Positions 32,529 through 41,605 of a DNA stretch of 64,000 nucleotides are shown piece by piece. Where the stretch lies: NCBI GenBank assembly GCA_900770635.1, contig CAAGLB010000154.1, forward strand, positions 62,001-126,000, read 5' to 3'. A program made the position numbers and the translations under genes. Numbering within the stretch: position 1 is the stretch's first letter; every line of letters begins with the position of its first letter. The notes below the pieces were generated by a model. It had not been told where the DNA came from. It worked only from the letters and a program-made list of their open reading frames with translations, and did no database searches. This DNA comes from an uncultured Alistipes sp. (GTDB lineage: Bacteria > Bacteroidota > Bacteroidia > Bacteroidales > Rikenellaceae).

Positions 32529-34616
32529 ATGAGCCACCAGGAGGATAGATTGCGTATGTCGGCACTTGTTGAGCTGCTCGACTACCATAGCCATAAATAC
32601 TACGTCGAGAACTCACCCGAGATCTCTGATTTCGAGTTCGACGCCCTGCTTCGTGAGTTGCAGGAGCTCGAGGATAAGTATCCCGAGTGGGCAGACGCCA
32701 ACTCGCCAACAAAGCGTGTGGGCAGCGACCTCACGTGGGCATTCGAGAGTGTCGAGCACCGCTTTCCGATGCAGTCGCTATCAAATACCTACTCGTCCGA
32801 GGAGCTTGGCGAGTGGATTGACCGCATCGTGCGAGAGCTTGGCGAGGTGGAGTTTATCTGCGAGCTTAAGTTCGACGGCACTGCAATATCACTAACCTAC
32901 GAGAATGGAGCTCTTAGTCGTGCTGTCACTCGTGGCGATGGACGTCGTGGCGACGACGTGACGAATAATGTGCGCACCATAGGCTCGGTGCCATTGCGTC
33001 TACGTGGCGACGACTACCCCGCTATGTTTGAAATTCGTGGCGAGATAATCATGCCGTACGCCTCGTTCGATAGGCTCAACCGTGAGCGTGAGGCGGCAGG
33101 CGAGCCACTTTTGGCAAATCCTCGTAATGCTGCTGCTGGAACATTAAAGCAGCAATCGTCGCAGGTTGTGGCACGTCGTGGCCTCGACTGCACGTTGTAT
33201 CAGCTTGCTGGCGACAACCTCCCTTTTGCAACACATACCGAGAATCTTGATGCTGCTCGCCGCTGGGGCTTTAAAATCTCGGACCACACGGCAGTATGTC
33301 GCTCACGTGAGGAGATTGAGAGATTTATCGCATATTGGGATGTCGAACGTAAAAACCTACCCTATGCTACAGATGGCGTAGTTATAAAGGTTAATAGCTA
33401 TGCTCATCAGCGACAACTTGGCTCTACGGCAAAGGCGCCACGATGGGCTGTGGCCTATAAGTTTCAGGCTGAGCGAGCACTCACAAAGCTGCTTAGTGTA
33501 GACTTTCAAGTAGGTCGTACGGGTGCTATCACGCCTGTTGCCAACCTCGAGCCTGTGCAGTTAGCGGGCACTATCGTAAAGCGAGCTTCGATACACAATG
33601 CCGACCAGATTCGCCTCTTGGATATCCGTTTGGGCGACATGGTCTATGTGGAGAAGGGCGGCGAGATTATCCCAAAGATCACTGAGGTAGAGCTCTCGGA
33701 GCGACCTAATGATAGCCAAGAGTTTGAGTATATCACCCACTGCCCCGAGTGTGGCAGCGAGCTTGTGCGCTACGAGGGCGAGGCTAAGCACTACTGCCCA
33801 AATGCCGATGGCTGTAAGCCTCAGATAATTGGACGCATTACCCACTTTGTCGGTCGCAAGGCTATGGACATCGAGGGCCTTGGTGGCGAAACAATCGAGC
33901 TACTATGGCAAAACGGACTATTGCACAACATATCCGACATTTACTATCTCGATCCCGTGCAGCTTGCCGCACTACCTCGCCTTGGCGAGAAGTCGGCAGC
34001 CAACATTATCGAGGGTGTGCGCCTATCGAAAGATGTGGCGTTCGAGCGTGTGTTGTTCGCCTTGGGCATTCGCTTTGTTGGCGAAACTACGGCTAAGTAT
34101 CTCGCCTCGCACTTCCGCACTCTCGATGCTATTGCCAAGGCCACGAAGGAGGAGCTATACGAAGCCGAGGAGGTGGGAGCAAAAATTGCTGATGCCATAG
34201 TCGAGTATTTCAGCAACGATGCCAACTTGTCGATAATCGAGCGACTGCGTAGTGCAGGACTTCAGTTTGAAGTAAAAGATAAAGTAAGAGAGTCTAACGC
34301 ATTGGAGGGCAAGAGCATTGTTATCTCTGGTAAGTTCGCTGGCATATCACGTGACGACATGAAGGCATTGGTCGAGAAGCATGGTGGCAAGAACCTCGCA
34401 GCAGTATCTGCCAATGTTGACTTTATCGTTGCAGGCGACAACATGGGCCCAGCAAAACGCCAAAAGGCCGAGAAGCTCGGCGTTAAGATTCTCAGCGAGG
34501 CCGAGTTCATGGCACTTATTACCCAGGCCGACAAGCGGGAAAGCGTGGCGAGTGTCGAGAAAGATGCGCCAACAACACAGACTATTAATAAACCCATACA
34601 AGGAACATTATTTTAA
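32529..34616 (+). CDS. ligA: NAD+-dependent DNA ligase
   Basis: 695 residues. Seals nicks with NAD+ in replication and repair. Domains in order: Ia (LLDYHSHKYYVENSPEISDFEFD); adenylation domain with active-site Lys in CELKFDGTAISL (about residue 120); OB fold; four-Cys zinc finger (CPECGSEL...HYCPNADGC, about 405-430); helix-hairpin-helix array (IEGLGGETIE, LPRLGEKSAANIIEG); and a C-terminal BRCT domain (KSIVISGKFAGISRDDMKALVEKHGGK). The protein ends in INKPIQGTLF, a short tail after BRCT that looks like a sliding-clamp-binding peptide. It is followed by dapA after 21 bp. Confidence 0.98.
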   Translation: MSHQEDRLRMSALVELLDYHSHKYYVENSPEISDFEFDALLRELQELEDKYPEWADANSPTKRVGSDLTWAFESVEHRFPMQSLSNTYSSEELGEWIDRIVRELGEVEFICELKFDGTAISLTYENGALSRAVTRGDGRRGDDVTNNVRTIGSVPLRLRGDDYPAMFEIRGEIIMPYASFDRLNREREAAGEPLLANPRNAAAGTLKQQSSQVVARRGLDCTLYQLAGDNLPFATHTENLDAARRWGFKISDHTAVCRSREEIERFIAYWDVERKNLPYATDGVVIKVNSYAHQRQLGSTAKAPRWAVAYKFQAERALTKLLSVDFQVGRTGAITPVANLEPVQLAGTIVKRASIHNADQIRLLDIRLGDMVYVEKGGEIIPKITEVELSERPNDSQEFEYITHCPECGSELVRYEGEAKHYCPNADGCKPQIIGRITHFVGRKAMDIEGLGGETIELLWQNGLLHNISDIYYLDPVQLAALPRLGEKSAANIIEGVRLSKDVAFERVLFALGIRFVGETTAKYLASHFRTLDAIAKATKEELYEAEEVGAKIADAIVEYFSNDANLSIIERLRSAGLQFEVKDKVRESNALEGKSIVISGKFAGISRDDMKALVEKHGGKNLAAVSANVDFIVAGDNMGPAKRQKAEKLGVKILSEAEFMALITQADKRESVASVEKDAPTTQTINKPIQGTLF

Positions 34617-34637
34617 CTCGTTGAAAACTATTTGATT

Positions 34638-35525
34638 ATGACACAGAATATGATTAAGGGTGTAGGTGTAGCACTCATCACCCCTTTTAAGAACTACGAG
34701 GTTGATTATGAGGCGCTTGGTCGCATGGTCGACTATGTTATAAATGGTAATGTCGACTACATCGTGGCACTTGGCTCAACCGCCGAGACTGCAACTATGT
34801 CGCTCGACGAGCGTGATAAGGTGTTACGATTCATCGTTAAGCACACGGCCAGCCGTGTGCCTATTGTTGCAGGCATGGGTGGCAATGACACACACGCCCT
34901 TGTCGAGCAGTTGCGTACGTTCGACCTATCGGACACGGTGGCAATACTCAGCGTTGTACCTTACTATAATAAGCCATCGCAAGAGGGCATCTATCGCCAC
35001 TTTATGGCTGTTGCCGAGGCGTCGCCCGTGCCCGTTATCATCTACAACGTCCCTGGTCGCACAGGCCTCAATATGACTGCCGAGACTACGCTTCGTCTGG
35101 CGCATGCCACAGACAAGATTATTGCCGTTAAGGAGGCATGTGGCAACATCGAGCAGATGCAGCAGATTCTCGACGGCCGCCCCGAGGGCTTCCTCGTGCT
35201 GTCGGGCGACGATGGCCTCACCGTAGAGCTTGTTAAGCGTGGTGGCGATGGCGTTATCTCGGTGGCTGCCAACACTTTCCCCGAGAAGTTCTGTTGTTGT
35301 GTGCACGATGCCATGGCGGGCAGAATTGAGGCTGCTGAGGCCGAGATGAGCGAGATGGACGAGCCTATCAACCTACTATTCAAGGAGGGTAACCCCGTAG
35401 GTGCTAAGTCAATGGCATCGATCATGGGGCTCACACGTGCCGAGGTGCGCTTGCCTCTTGTCGAGGCCACAGAGGCGTTGGCTGCGGAGATTAAAACTGT
35501 CATCGAGAAATACGATTTGCGATAG
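34638..35525 (+). CDS. dapA: 4-hydroxy-tetrahydrodipicolinate synthase
   Basis: 295-residue aldolase-fold enzyme condensing pyruvate with aspartate semialdehyde in lysine and diaminopimelate synthesis. Family marks: GVGVALITPFK at the N-terminus, the GSTAETATMS loop, YNVPGRTGLNM containing the active-site Tyr, and the Schiff-base Lys in IIAVKEACGN. The ATG at 34638 is used rather than the TTG two codons earlier. It lies in line with ligA and the DUF4919-like gene (35 bp downstream). Confidence 0.96.
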   Translation: MTQNMIKGVGVALITPFKNYEVDYEALGRMVDYVINGNVDYIVALGSTAETATMSLDERDKVLRFIVKHTASRVPIVAGMGGNDTHALVEQLRTFDLSDTVAILSVVPYYNKPSQEGIYRHFMAVAEASPVPVIIYNVPGRTGLNMTAETTLRLAHATDKIIAVKEACGNIEQMQQILDGRPEGFLVLSGDDGLTVELVKRGGDGVISVAANTFPEKFCCCVHDAMAGRIEAAEAEMSEMDEPINLLFKEGNPVGAKSMASIMGLTRAEVRLPLVEATEALAAEIKTVIEKYDLR

Positions 35526-35560
35526 TCGAAGCGTTGGTCATTAGACTAAAATATGGTACT

Positions 35561-36310
35561 ATGAAACAGCTACTTATCGCACTACTCTTTGCTCTATTGC
35601 CCACGATGACTATGGCGCAAGATGCCACAAAGCGTGTGCCCGACGAAGATGATATTTTGCATCAAACGCTCTCGGCAACATCGCCATACTACTATACCAA
35701 CCTATTGCTTAAGTATCGCAATGGCGCAGAGAAGCTCACCCATGACGAGTATTTCTATCTCTACTATGGCTACCTCTACCAAGAGGACTATCGTCCGTTT
35801 GTCGAGAATAGAGCCCTCGACGAGATGCTGCTTCTGATGAGTGGTGTCGATGTCGAGCAGCCTATGGTGTCACAACTCGAAGCTATCATCGAACGAGGCA
35901 TGGAGGCTATGGAGCTCGATCCGTTCAACCCTAAGGTGCTCAATATTATGGCATTTGCCTACGGCGCACTTGGCGATGCTCAGCGTGAACAGCTCTACTT
36001 CGACCACCTCAATGGCGTGCTTCACACCATCGAGCACTCTGGAACAGGGCTCAAGGAGACCTCGCCTTGGCATGTACTCATGTTTTCGCACGCCTACGAC
36101 CTCCTTGCCGCCAAGGGTTATGCCTACGGACAGGCCAAGATCATTAGCCGCAGCGTGGAGTACATACCTCTAACTAAGAAATCGGAGGATAGGATCAAGG
36201 GATTTTACTTCGACTATAGCCGTGTATATCGCAACAAACCAACGGATGTTGTCATCAAACGAGATAGAACATGGCAGTTTAACAACCTTAAACCCCAAGA
36301 ATATAAGTAG
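35561..36310 (+). CDS. DUF4919-like exported protein
   Basis: 249 residues with a signal peptide (MKQLLIALLFALLPTMTMAQ). The mature region is mostly helical and TPR-like (YYTNLLLKYRNGAEKLTHDEYFYLYYGYLYQ; AMELDPFNPKVLNIMAFAYGALGDAQRE) and ends in a short beta segment (FYFDYSRVYRNKPTDVVIKRDR). I place it with the DUF4919 family of Bacteroidota from overall pattern; no enzymatic motif is seen. The ATG at 35561 begins the signal peptide; an upstream in-frame GTG at 35534 would add nine unlikely residues. Location probably periplasmic. Confidence 0.7.
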   Translation: MKQLLIALLFALLPTMTMAQDATKRVPDEDDILHQTLSATSPYYYTNLLLKYRNGAEKLTHDEYFYLYYGYLYQEDYRPFVENRALDEMLLLMSGVDVEQPMVSQLEAIIERGMEAMELDPFNPKVLNIMAFAYGALGDAQREQLYFDHLNGVLHTIEHSGTGLKETSPWHVLMFSHAYDLLAAKGYAYGQAKIISRSVEYIPLTKKSEDRIKGFYFDYSRVYRNKPTDVVIKRDRTWQFNNLKPQEYK

Positions 36311-36328
36311 TGTTTAAGATATTTTATA

Positions 36329-36336
36329 TATCTTTG
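36329..36336 (+). promoter_or_regulatory. Predicted -7 element for the clostripain-type gene
   Basis: TATCTTTG 14 nt before the ATG at 36351, implying a leader of under ten bases. No clear -33 box. Confidence 0.5.
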
Positions 36337-36350
36337 CCCAAAATTTTTTG

Positions 36351-37853
36351 ATGATGAAACTTAAAGGATTATTACTCTATATCGTTGCGCTCGTTGCAGT
36401 TGTCACGTCGGTGGGCTGCGGTCCTAACAACCGAGATCAGTATGAGATTGTTTTCGAGGAGCGTGCCGTCTGCTCTCATATCGGACAAACCATCGAGATA
36501 GAGTACCTCGTTCACAGCGACATAATGAACTCACAGACCAAGTTCTCGGCTACAAGCAGCGAGGATTGGCTCAAGGTTGCCGACACGTCGACCATCGGCA
36601 AGATAACGCTCGTCGTCGAGGAGAACATTGGCGACAGCCGCTCGGCGACAATAACATTGTCAGCACCAGGATGTGTCACCACCTCGACCACCCTGTTGCA
36701 GTATGGCATACCCCCCGAGAAGGCCAACCACACCTTGATGTTCTACTTCTTCGGCACAAGCCTTAGCCGCTACTTCAAAACTAACCTTGAGGATGCCGCA
36801 ACTGCCATAGAGACAGGCATTTTGGGCAACGCCAACAGGGTTGTATTCTTCCGCCAGGAGAGCAATAATAGCGGATATATCGGCGAGCTGTGCTACGACA
36901 TCGACGGTGGTGAGTGCATCGAGCAGCGTATCGAGAACATCACACTTCCAAGCAGCATCATCACGCCCGAAAAGATTGGCGAGTACATCTCAATGATGGC
37001 AAGCTATGCTCCTGCCGAGCGCTATGGCATCGTCTTCGCTGGTCATGGCCAGGGCTGGATTACTCGTGAGATACTCAATAACAACAAGGATGTTTCGGCA
37101 CTTAGCGCTGGCTATAACCCTTGGATACCTGCCGCTGGCGCTGAGGTCACTCGTGCCTTTGGCGAAAACAATGTGCAAGTCAACATCGACGAGTTGGCCG
37201 AGGGTATCGAGTCGTCGGGCATAGCTCTCGACTACATATTGTTTGACGCCTGCTTCATGTCGAACATCGAGGCTATCTACGAGTTGCGCAATGCTGCTAA
37301 CTACATCATTGCCTCGCCATGCGAGATTATGGGCAAGGGCTTTCCCTATCATCGCACGCTACCCCACCTATTTACAAACGATGGCGCTACTACCGACTAC
37401 GTAGCAGCTGCCGAGAGCTACAATAAATACTACAAAGATGAATATGTTGGTAGCTCACGCTGTGGTTCAATCGCCGTATATCAATGCTCTGAGATAGAGA
37501 GCCTTGCCGAGGCAACACGCGCTGTTATGGCGAGTGCCAAGAGCGACTACGACACCAAGGACCTTCAAACCTACGAGGGCCAAAATCCGCACCACTTCTA
37601 CGACTTTGGCCAGTGGGTAAATGTTGTTGCCACCGACTCTTCGGCGTTAGCTACTTTCAACGAGGCTATGGATAGATGTGTTGTGGCCACCTACACGCTC
37701 AGCACATTCTACTCGGCTTATGGTCAATCTGGATCGTATCCCATAAACCTCGATGTCTACTCGGGAGTCACCACCTCGGCACCCAGCGAGGCCTATCCCA
37801 ACGGCTGGCGACAGACAAATTGGTATAAAGATGTCATAGCGTTGGAAAATTAA
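36351..37853 (+). CDS. Clostripain-family (C11) cysteine peptidase lipoprotein
   Basis: About 500 residues. A lipobox ending VTSVGC (Cys about 24) is followed by a BACON-like beta domain (about 30-115; SATSSEDWLKVADTSTIGKITLVVEENIGDSRSATITL). The C11 peptidase follows, with catalytic His in IVFAGHGQGW (about 231) and Cys in LFDACFMSN (about 301). Relatives cut after Arg or Lys and often self-process. Two adjacent ATGs (36351, 36354) follow a TTG; the ATG is preferred. Attachment to a membrane, probably the outer one, is inferred from the lipobox. Its own promoter element separates it from the ligA-dapA group. Confidence 0.88.
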   Translation: MMKLKGLLLYIVALVAVVTSVGCGPNNRDQYEIVFEERAVCSHIGQTIEIEYLVHSDIMNSQTKFSATSSEDWLKVADTSTIGKITLVVEENIGDSRSATITLSAPGCVTTSTTLLQYGIPPEKANHTLMFYFFGTSLSRYFKTNLEDAATAIETGILGNANRVVFFRQESNNSGYIGELCYDIDGGECIEQRIENITLPSSIITPEKIGEYISMMASYAPAERYGIVFAGHGQGWITREILNNNKDVSALSAGYNPWIPAAGAEVTRAFGENNVQVNIDELAEGIESSGIALDYILFDACFMSNIEAIYELRNAANYIIASPCEIMGKGFPYHRTLPHLFTNDGATTDYVAAAESYNKYYKDEYVGSSRCGSIAVYQCSEIESLAEATRAVMASAKSDYDTKDLQTYEGQNPHHFYDFGQWVNVVATDSSALATFNEAMDRCVVATYTLSTFYSAYGQSGSYPINLDVYSGVTTSAPSEAYPNGWRQTNWYKDVIALEN

Positions 37854-37872
37854 GATATATTCTATATCTTTG
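37842..37872 (+). promoter_or_regulatory. Promoter of ffh
   Basis: TTGG (37842-37845, inside the upstream gene's 3' end), 19-nt spacer, TATCTTTG (37865-37872); leader about 30 nt. Confidence 0.65.
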
Positions 37873-37909
37873 TGCGCTCATTGAGAAATAATTAAAGACG
37901 ATATATATT

Positions 37910-39250
37910 ATGTTTGAAAATCTTACCGAGAAACTTGAACGCTCGTTTAAAATCCTAAAGGGTGAGGGCCGCATTACCGAGATCAATGTTGCCGAGTCAC
38001 TCAAGGAGATTCGTCGTGCACTTATCGATGCCGATGTTAACTACAAGGTTGCTAAGAATTTTACCGACGAGGTTAAGCAGAAAGCGTTAGGTCAGGATGT
38101 TTTGCGTTCGGTGAAACCAGGACAGATGATGACCAAGATTGTGCGTGACGAACTTGCACAACTCATGGGTGGCACTGCCACCGACATCAAGCTTGAGGGC
38201 AACCCCGCAGTGATACTTATCGCTGGTCTTCAGGGTTCGGGTAAGACCACATTCTCGGGCAAGCTCGCAGCGCATATCAAGAGCAAGAAAGGCCGTCAGG
38301 TGTTGTTGGTTGCAGGCGACGTCTATCGTCCTGCCGCTATCGACCAGCTCAAGATTTTGGGACAGACCGTAGGCGTAGAGGTCTATACCGAGGAGGGCAA
38401 CAACAATCCTATTCAGATTGCCGAGAATGCTATTAAGTATGCACGTTCTAAGTCATACAATACCGTAATCGTCGATACAGCAGGTCGTTTGGCTATCGAC
38501 GAGGCTATGATGCAGGAGATCACTGCTATCAAGGCTGCCGTTAACCCATCCGAGACACTCTTTGTTGTCGACTCGATGACAGGTCAAGATGCTGTGAACA
38601 CAGCTAAGGAGTTCAACGACCGCCTCGACTTCGACGGCGTGGTTCTTACTAAGCTCGATGGTGATACTCGTGGTGGTGCTGCTATCTCTATCCGCTCAGT
38701 CGTAGATAAGCCGTTGAAGTTTATCTCTGCTGGCGAGAAGATGGATGCGTTGCAGGTGTTCCACCCCGAGCGTATGGCCGACCGTATCTTGGGCATGGGC
38801 GATGTTGTGTCGCTTGTTGAGCGTGCTCAGGAGCAGTTCGACGAGGAGGAGGCACGCAAGCTCAAGAAGAAGCTCATCAAGAATCAGTTTAACTTCAACG
38901 ACTTCCGTGACCAGATCAACCAGATTAAGAAGATGGGTAACCTCAAGGATCTCGCTTCTATGATTCCTGGCATGGGCAAGATGCTCAAGAATGTCGATAT
39001 CCCTGACGATGCTTTCAAGCAGACCGAAGCTATCATCGACTCGATGACTCCTGCCGAGCGTGAGAACCCCGAGATTATCAATGCACGCCGTCGTGAGCGT
39101 ATCGCTAAGGGTTCGGGTACTAACATCGCCGATGTAAACCGCCTACTCAAGCAGTTCGAGGATACACGTAAGGTGATGCGCACGGTTGCAGGTGGAGGCT
39201 TCCAACAGCAGATGCGAAACATGCAGCGTGGAGGCATGCGCCGCAGATAA
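37910..39250 (+). CDS. ffh: Signal recognition particle GTPase Ffh
   Basis: 446 residues. Cytosolic SRP protein that binds signal anchors and 4.5S RNA and docks on FtsY. NG domain: G1 IAGLQGSGKTTFSGKLA, G2 region DVYRPAAIDQL, G3 VDTAGRLAID, G4 TKLDGDTRGGA. The C-terminal M domain is methionine-rich (MGNLKDLASMIPGMGKMLKNV) and has the RNA-binding IAKGSGTNIADVNRLLKQF. It ends in a basic Met/Gln-rich tail. Codon bias is as strong as in alaS. A GC-rich hairpin follows. Confidence 0.98.
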   Translation: MFENLTEKLERSFKILKGEGRITEINVAESLKEIRRALIDADVNYKVAKNFTDEVKQKALGQDVLRSVKPGQMMTKIVRDELAQLMGGTATDIKLEGNPAVILIAGLQGSGKTTFSGKLAAHIKSKKGRQVLLVAGDVYRPAAIDQLKILGQTVGVEVYTEEGNNNPIQIAENAIKYARSKSYNTVIVDTAGRLAIDEAMMQEITAIKAAVNPSETLFVVDSMTGQDAVNTAKEFNDRLDFDGVVLTKLDGDTRGGAAISIRSVVDKPLKFISAGEKMDALQVFHPERMADRILGMGDVVSLVERAQEQFDEEEARKLKKKLIKNQFNFNDFRDQINQIKKMGNLKDLASMIPGMGKMLKNVDIPDDAFKQTEAIIDSMTPAERENPEIINARRRERIAKGSGTNIADVNRLLKQFEDTRKVMRTVAGGGFQQQMRNMQRGGMRRR

Positions 39251-39268
39251 CACCCTAATCGGAATAAC

Positions 39269-39300
39269 AAGGGGCCTGTCCATGCTTTGGACAGGCCCTT
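39269..39300. terminator. Terminator hairpin after ffh
   Basis: AAGGGGCCTGTCC (39269-39281) pairs with GGACAGGCCCTT (39289-39300) with one bulged G, 7-nt loop. The GCCTGTCC/GGACAGGC core is identical to the hairpin at 18983. It separates convergent ffh and the GH20 gene. Confidence 0.7.
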
Positions 39301-39326
39301 ATCATATAACTAAGCGTAAGACCACC

Positions 39327-41489
39327 CTACTCCAACACTGGCCATATTGTAGGTGGCTGAATGGACACATGCTTAGCGCCGTTACCTTGCGACGTGCACA
39401 CCAATCGCACAGCCTTAATTGGGCGCTCAGGATTATCGATGATAAACATTCCATTCTCGAGCTTGCCGCCATACGAGAACTTCATGCCGTCATAGCTTAT
39501 CTCGGCATATCCATTTTCGAATATGAATCGTGGAAGCTGAAAATTGCCCGTAGCAACCTGCATCTTGCGACATTTAACAGGCTGAGCAAAAGTAAATTGT
39601 ATCCAATCGCCATCAGTACATGAGCGTGATGTGCGTGCCAAACGGCCATAGCCCTGTGCCTTAGCAAAGGTCATCGTAGAGTGCTGAGGCATCGACGATG
39701 TTATTGTGAATTGTGGCTTCAACACACGGAAATGCCCCTCGACAGCAGCCTCTGGCGACGAAGCCTTAGCTCGTCGTGAAACAAACGAGTAACGCTCGGG
39801 CTGAGATGTCGTTATCGGCTTAGTGTATATAGACTCGCTACCATCCACATGATTACGCACATAGATCGTCGAGCGATCATCGCACGAAGCCGTAAGCACG
39901 CCATTGTAGTAGCTTACCTTTGGGGGCATAAGACGATAAGCAACACCCATTGCATCTAAGCGATCATAGTGCTTAACCATCGCATCGTAGAACTTCGACT
40001 TATCACGGCTATCGCTCTTAACCCAAGCTATCTCGGCGAGCGACAACATACGTGGAAAAGTCATATAGTGCAGATAGTCAGGCTTCTCGGGTGAACGTGA
40101 TACATAGGCCTCGCTAAAAAACGATGCCTCGAAACCGACAATATTTTTCTGCTCCTCGGCAGTAAACCCAAGCGATGTGGGAGTGACGCCATAGGTTTTC
40201 GACCAGTCGAATATCGCAGCCCAGTCGTGGCCAGGCTCACGCTTCGACTGCTTCATATCAAAGTAGAAGTATTGCCCTGGCATAACAATCGTTTTGTAGC
40301 CCTTGGCTGCCGACGCCCTGCACTCCTTGACACCCATCCAGCCGAACACCAATGTCGAGGATGGCATCTCGCCACCATCTATGGCCTCGTTCCACACCGC
40401 TGGCAGCTTACCATGCTCGGCGAGCATGTCGGCTATGCGACGCATAAAGTAGGCCTGCAGCTGCTTGGGCGATGTATATCCCATCTTTGTCATCAGCGCC
40501 TGACAGTCGGGACAACGCTTCCACTGCGAAGTTTCAACCTCGTCGCCACCAATGTGGATATACTTTGTGTCGAACAGATCGCACACCTCAGCGATTATAT
40601 CGGCCAAAAGTTTGTAGTTCGCCTCGTTCGATACACAAAATGCCGAACGTGTGTCGTAGCCATACGAGGCTTCGAGGTTGGGCGAGTAGCGACACAATAT
40701 CTCAGGATGCATCGATGCCATAGCAAGGCTATGTCCAGGCAAGTCGATCTCGGGTATTAGCTCAATGTTTCGCACTCGTGCATAGTCGATAATCTCACGC
40801 ATATCTTCGTGCGTGTAGTAACCGCCCCACTTCTCGTTCCACTTGCCATAACGTGGCCATATAGGGCTATCGCAACCACGAAAGCCACCCGTCTTAGCCA
40901 ACTCGGGATGCGACTTAATCTCTAATCGCCACGCCTCATCGTCGGTAAGGTGCAGGCGCAGCTTATTAATCTTATGGTAGGCCAACAGGTCGATATACTC
41001 CATTATAGCCCCCTTTTCGATCCACGTGCGACATACATCGAGCATGAATCCTCGATAAGCGTAGCGTGGTGCATCTACTACAGAACAACAATCGATACTC
41101 GCTGGCAGAGCCAATCTGTCGTAGACAGCGGCAGGGAGCAACTGAAAGAGTGTGGTCACGCCATTGAACACACCGCCATAGTCGCCACCACGAATCTCTA
41201 TCCTATTGGTCGTCACATCGAGTCGATACTCCTCCGATTTAAGCTTCGTGTCGATGGCCAACACTATGCGACCAACACGGTCAACACCCACGTTGAGATG
41301 CTCGGCTGCGTAGTTGGCAATAGGCAGCAGGTCGTTGCTCATAGCCGATATTTTGTCGTAGGCCGATAGCACAAACTCGCCACTCGTGGCGTTATAGTGT
41401 TGTGGCGTTGGCACAATAGATGGCTGTGCCCATGCTACACACATAGAGATCATGGCCAAAGCCGAAAGAATTATTGTTCGCAGTTTCAT
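39327..41489 (-). CDS. GH20 beta-N-acetylhexosaminidase
   Basis: 720 residues with a signal peptide (MKLRTIILSALAMISMCVAWAQ). A GH20b N-terminal domain is followed by the catalytic barrel, with APRYAYRGFMLDVCRTW, the substrate-binding LHLTDDEAWRLEIK, and the Asp-Glu pair in HIGGDEVETSQWK (about residues 316-317), where Glu is the acid/base and Asp positions the acetamido group. The C-terminal ~180 residues are beta-rich and end with an F5/8-type-like module. It releases terminal GlcNAc or GalNAc, for instance from mucin or N-glycans. Monocistronic: its promoter lies just downstream of the nuclease-locus terminator. Confidence 0.94.
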   Translation of the reverse strand: MKLRTIILSALAMISMCVAWAQPSIVPTPQHYNATSGEFVLSAYDKISAMSNDLLPIANYAAEHLNVGVDRVGRIVLAIDTKLKSEEYRLDVTTNRIEIRGGDYGGVFNGVTTLFQLLPAAVYDRLALPASIDCCSVVDAPRYAYRGFMLDVCRTWIEKGAIMEYIDLLAYHKINKLRLHLTDDEAWRLEIKSHPELAKTGGFRGCDSPIWPRYGKWNEKWGGYYTHEDMREIIDYARVRNIELIPEIDLPGHSLAMASMHPEILCRYSPNLEASYGYDTRSAFCVSNEANYKLLADIIAEVCDLFDTKYIHIGGDEVETSQWKRCPDCQALMTKMGYTSPKQLQAYFMRRIADMLAEHGKLPAVWNEAIDGGEMPSSTLVFGWMGVKECRASAAKGYKTIVMPGQYFYFDMKQSKREPGHDWAAIFDWSKTYGVTPTSLGFTAEEQKNIVGFEASFFSEAYVSRSPEKPDYLHYMTFPRMLSLAEIAWVKSDSRDKSKFYDAMVKHYDRLDAMGVAYRLMPPKVSYYNGVLTASCDDRSTIYVRNHVDGSESIYTKPITTSQPERYSFVSRRAKASSPEAAVEGHFRVLKPQFTITSSMPQHSTMTFAKAQGYGRLARTSRSCTDGDWIQFTFAQPVKCRKMQVATGNFQLPRFIFENGYAEISYDGMKFSYGGKLENGMFIIDNPERPIKAVRLVCTSQGNGAKHVSIQPPTIWPVLE

Positions 41490-41505
41490 AGCAAATTATT
41501 TTCCA

Positions 41506-41535
41506 CAAATTTAATAATTTTTCGCTAAACACCAA
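41506..41535 (-). promoter_or_regulatory. Promoter of the GH20 gene
   Basis: Minus-strand TTGG (41535-41532), 18-nt spacer, TAAATTTG (41513-41506); the leader is about 10 nt. Confidence 0.5.
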
Positions 41536-41549
41536 CCTACACCCATATT

Positions 41550-41590
41550 TAAAAAGATAAGGCTGAGCACTGCCCAGCCTTATTCTTTAT
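41550..41590 (-). terminator. Terminator of the extracellular-nuclease locus
   Basis: Arms ATAAGGCTG (41557-41565) and CAGCCTTAT (41575-41583) with extra GC pairing inside; the minus-strand transcript continues ATCTTTTTAAAT. It closes the five-gene run that starts at 51511. Confidence 0.75.
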
Positions 41591-41605
41591 GGTAGTTTTC
41601 TACGA

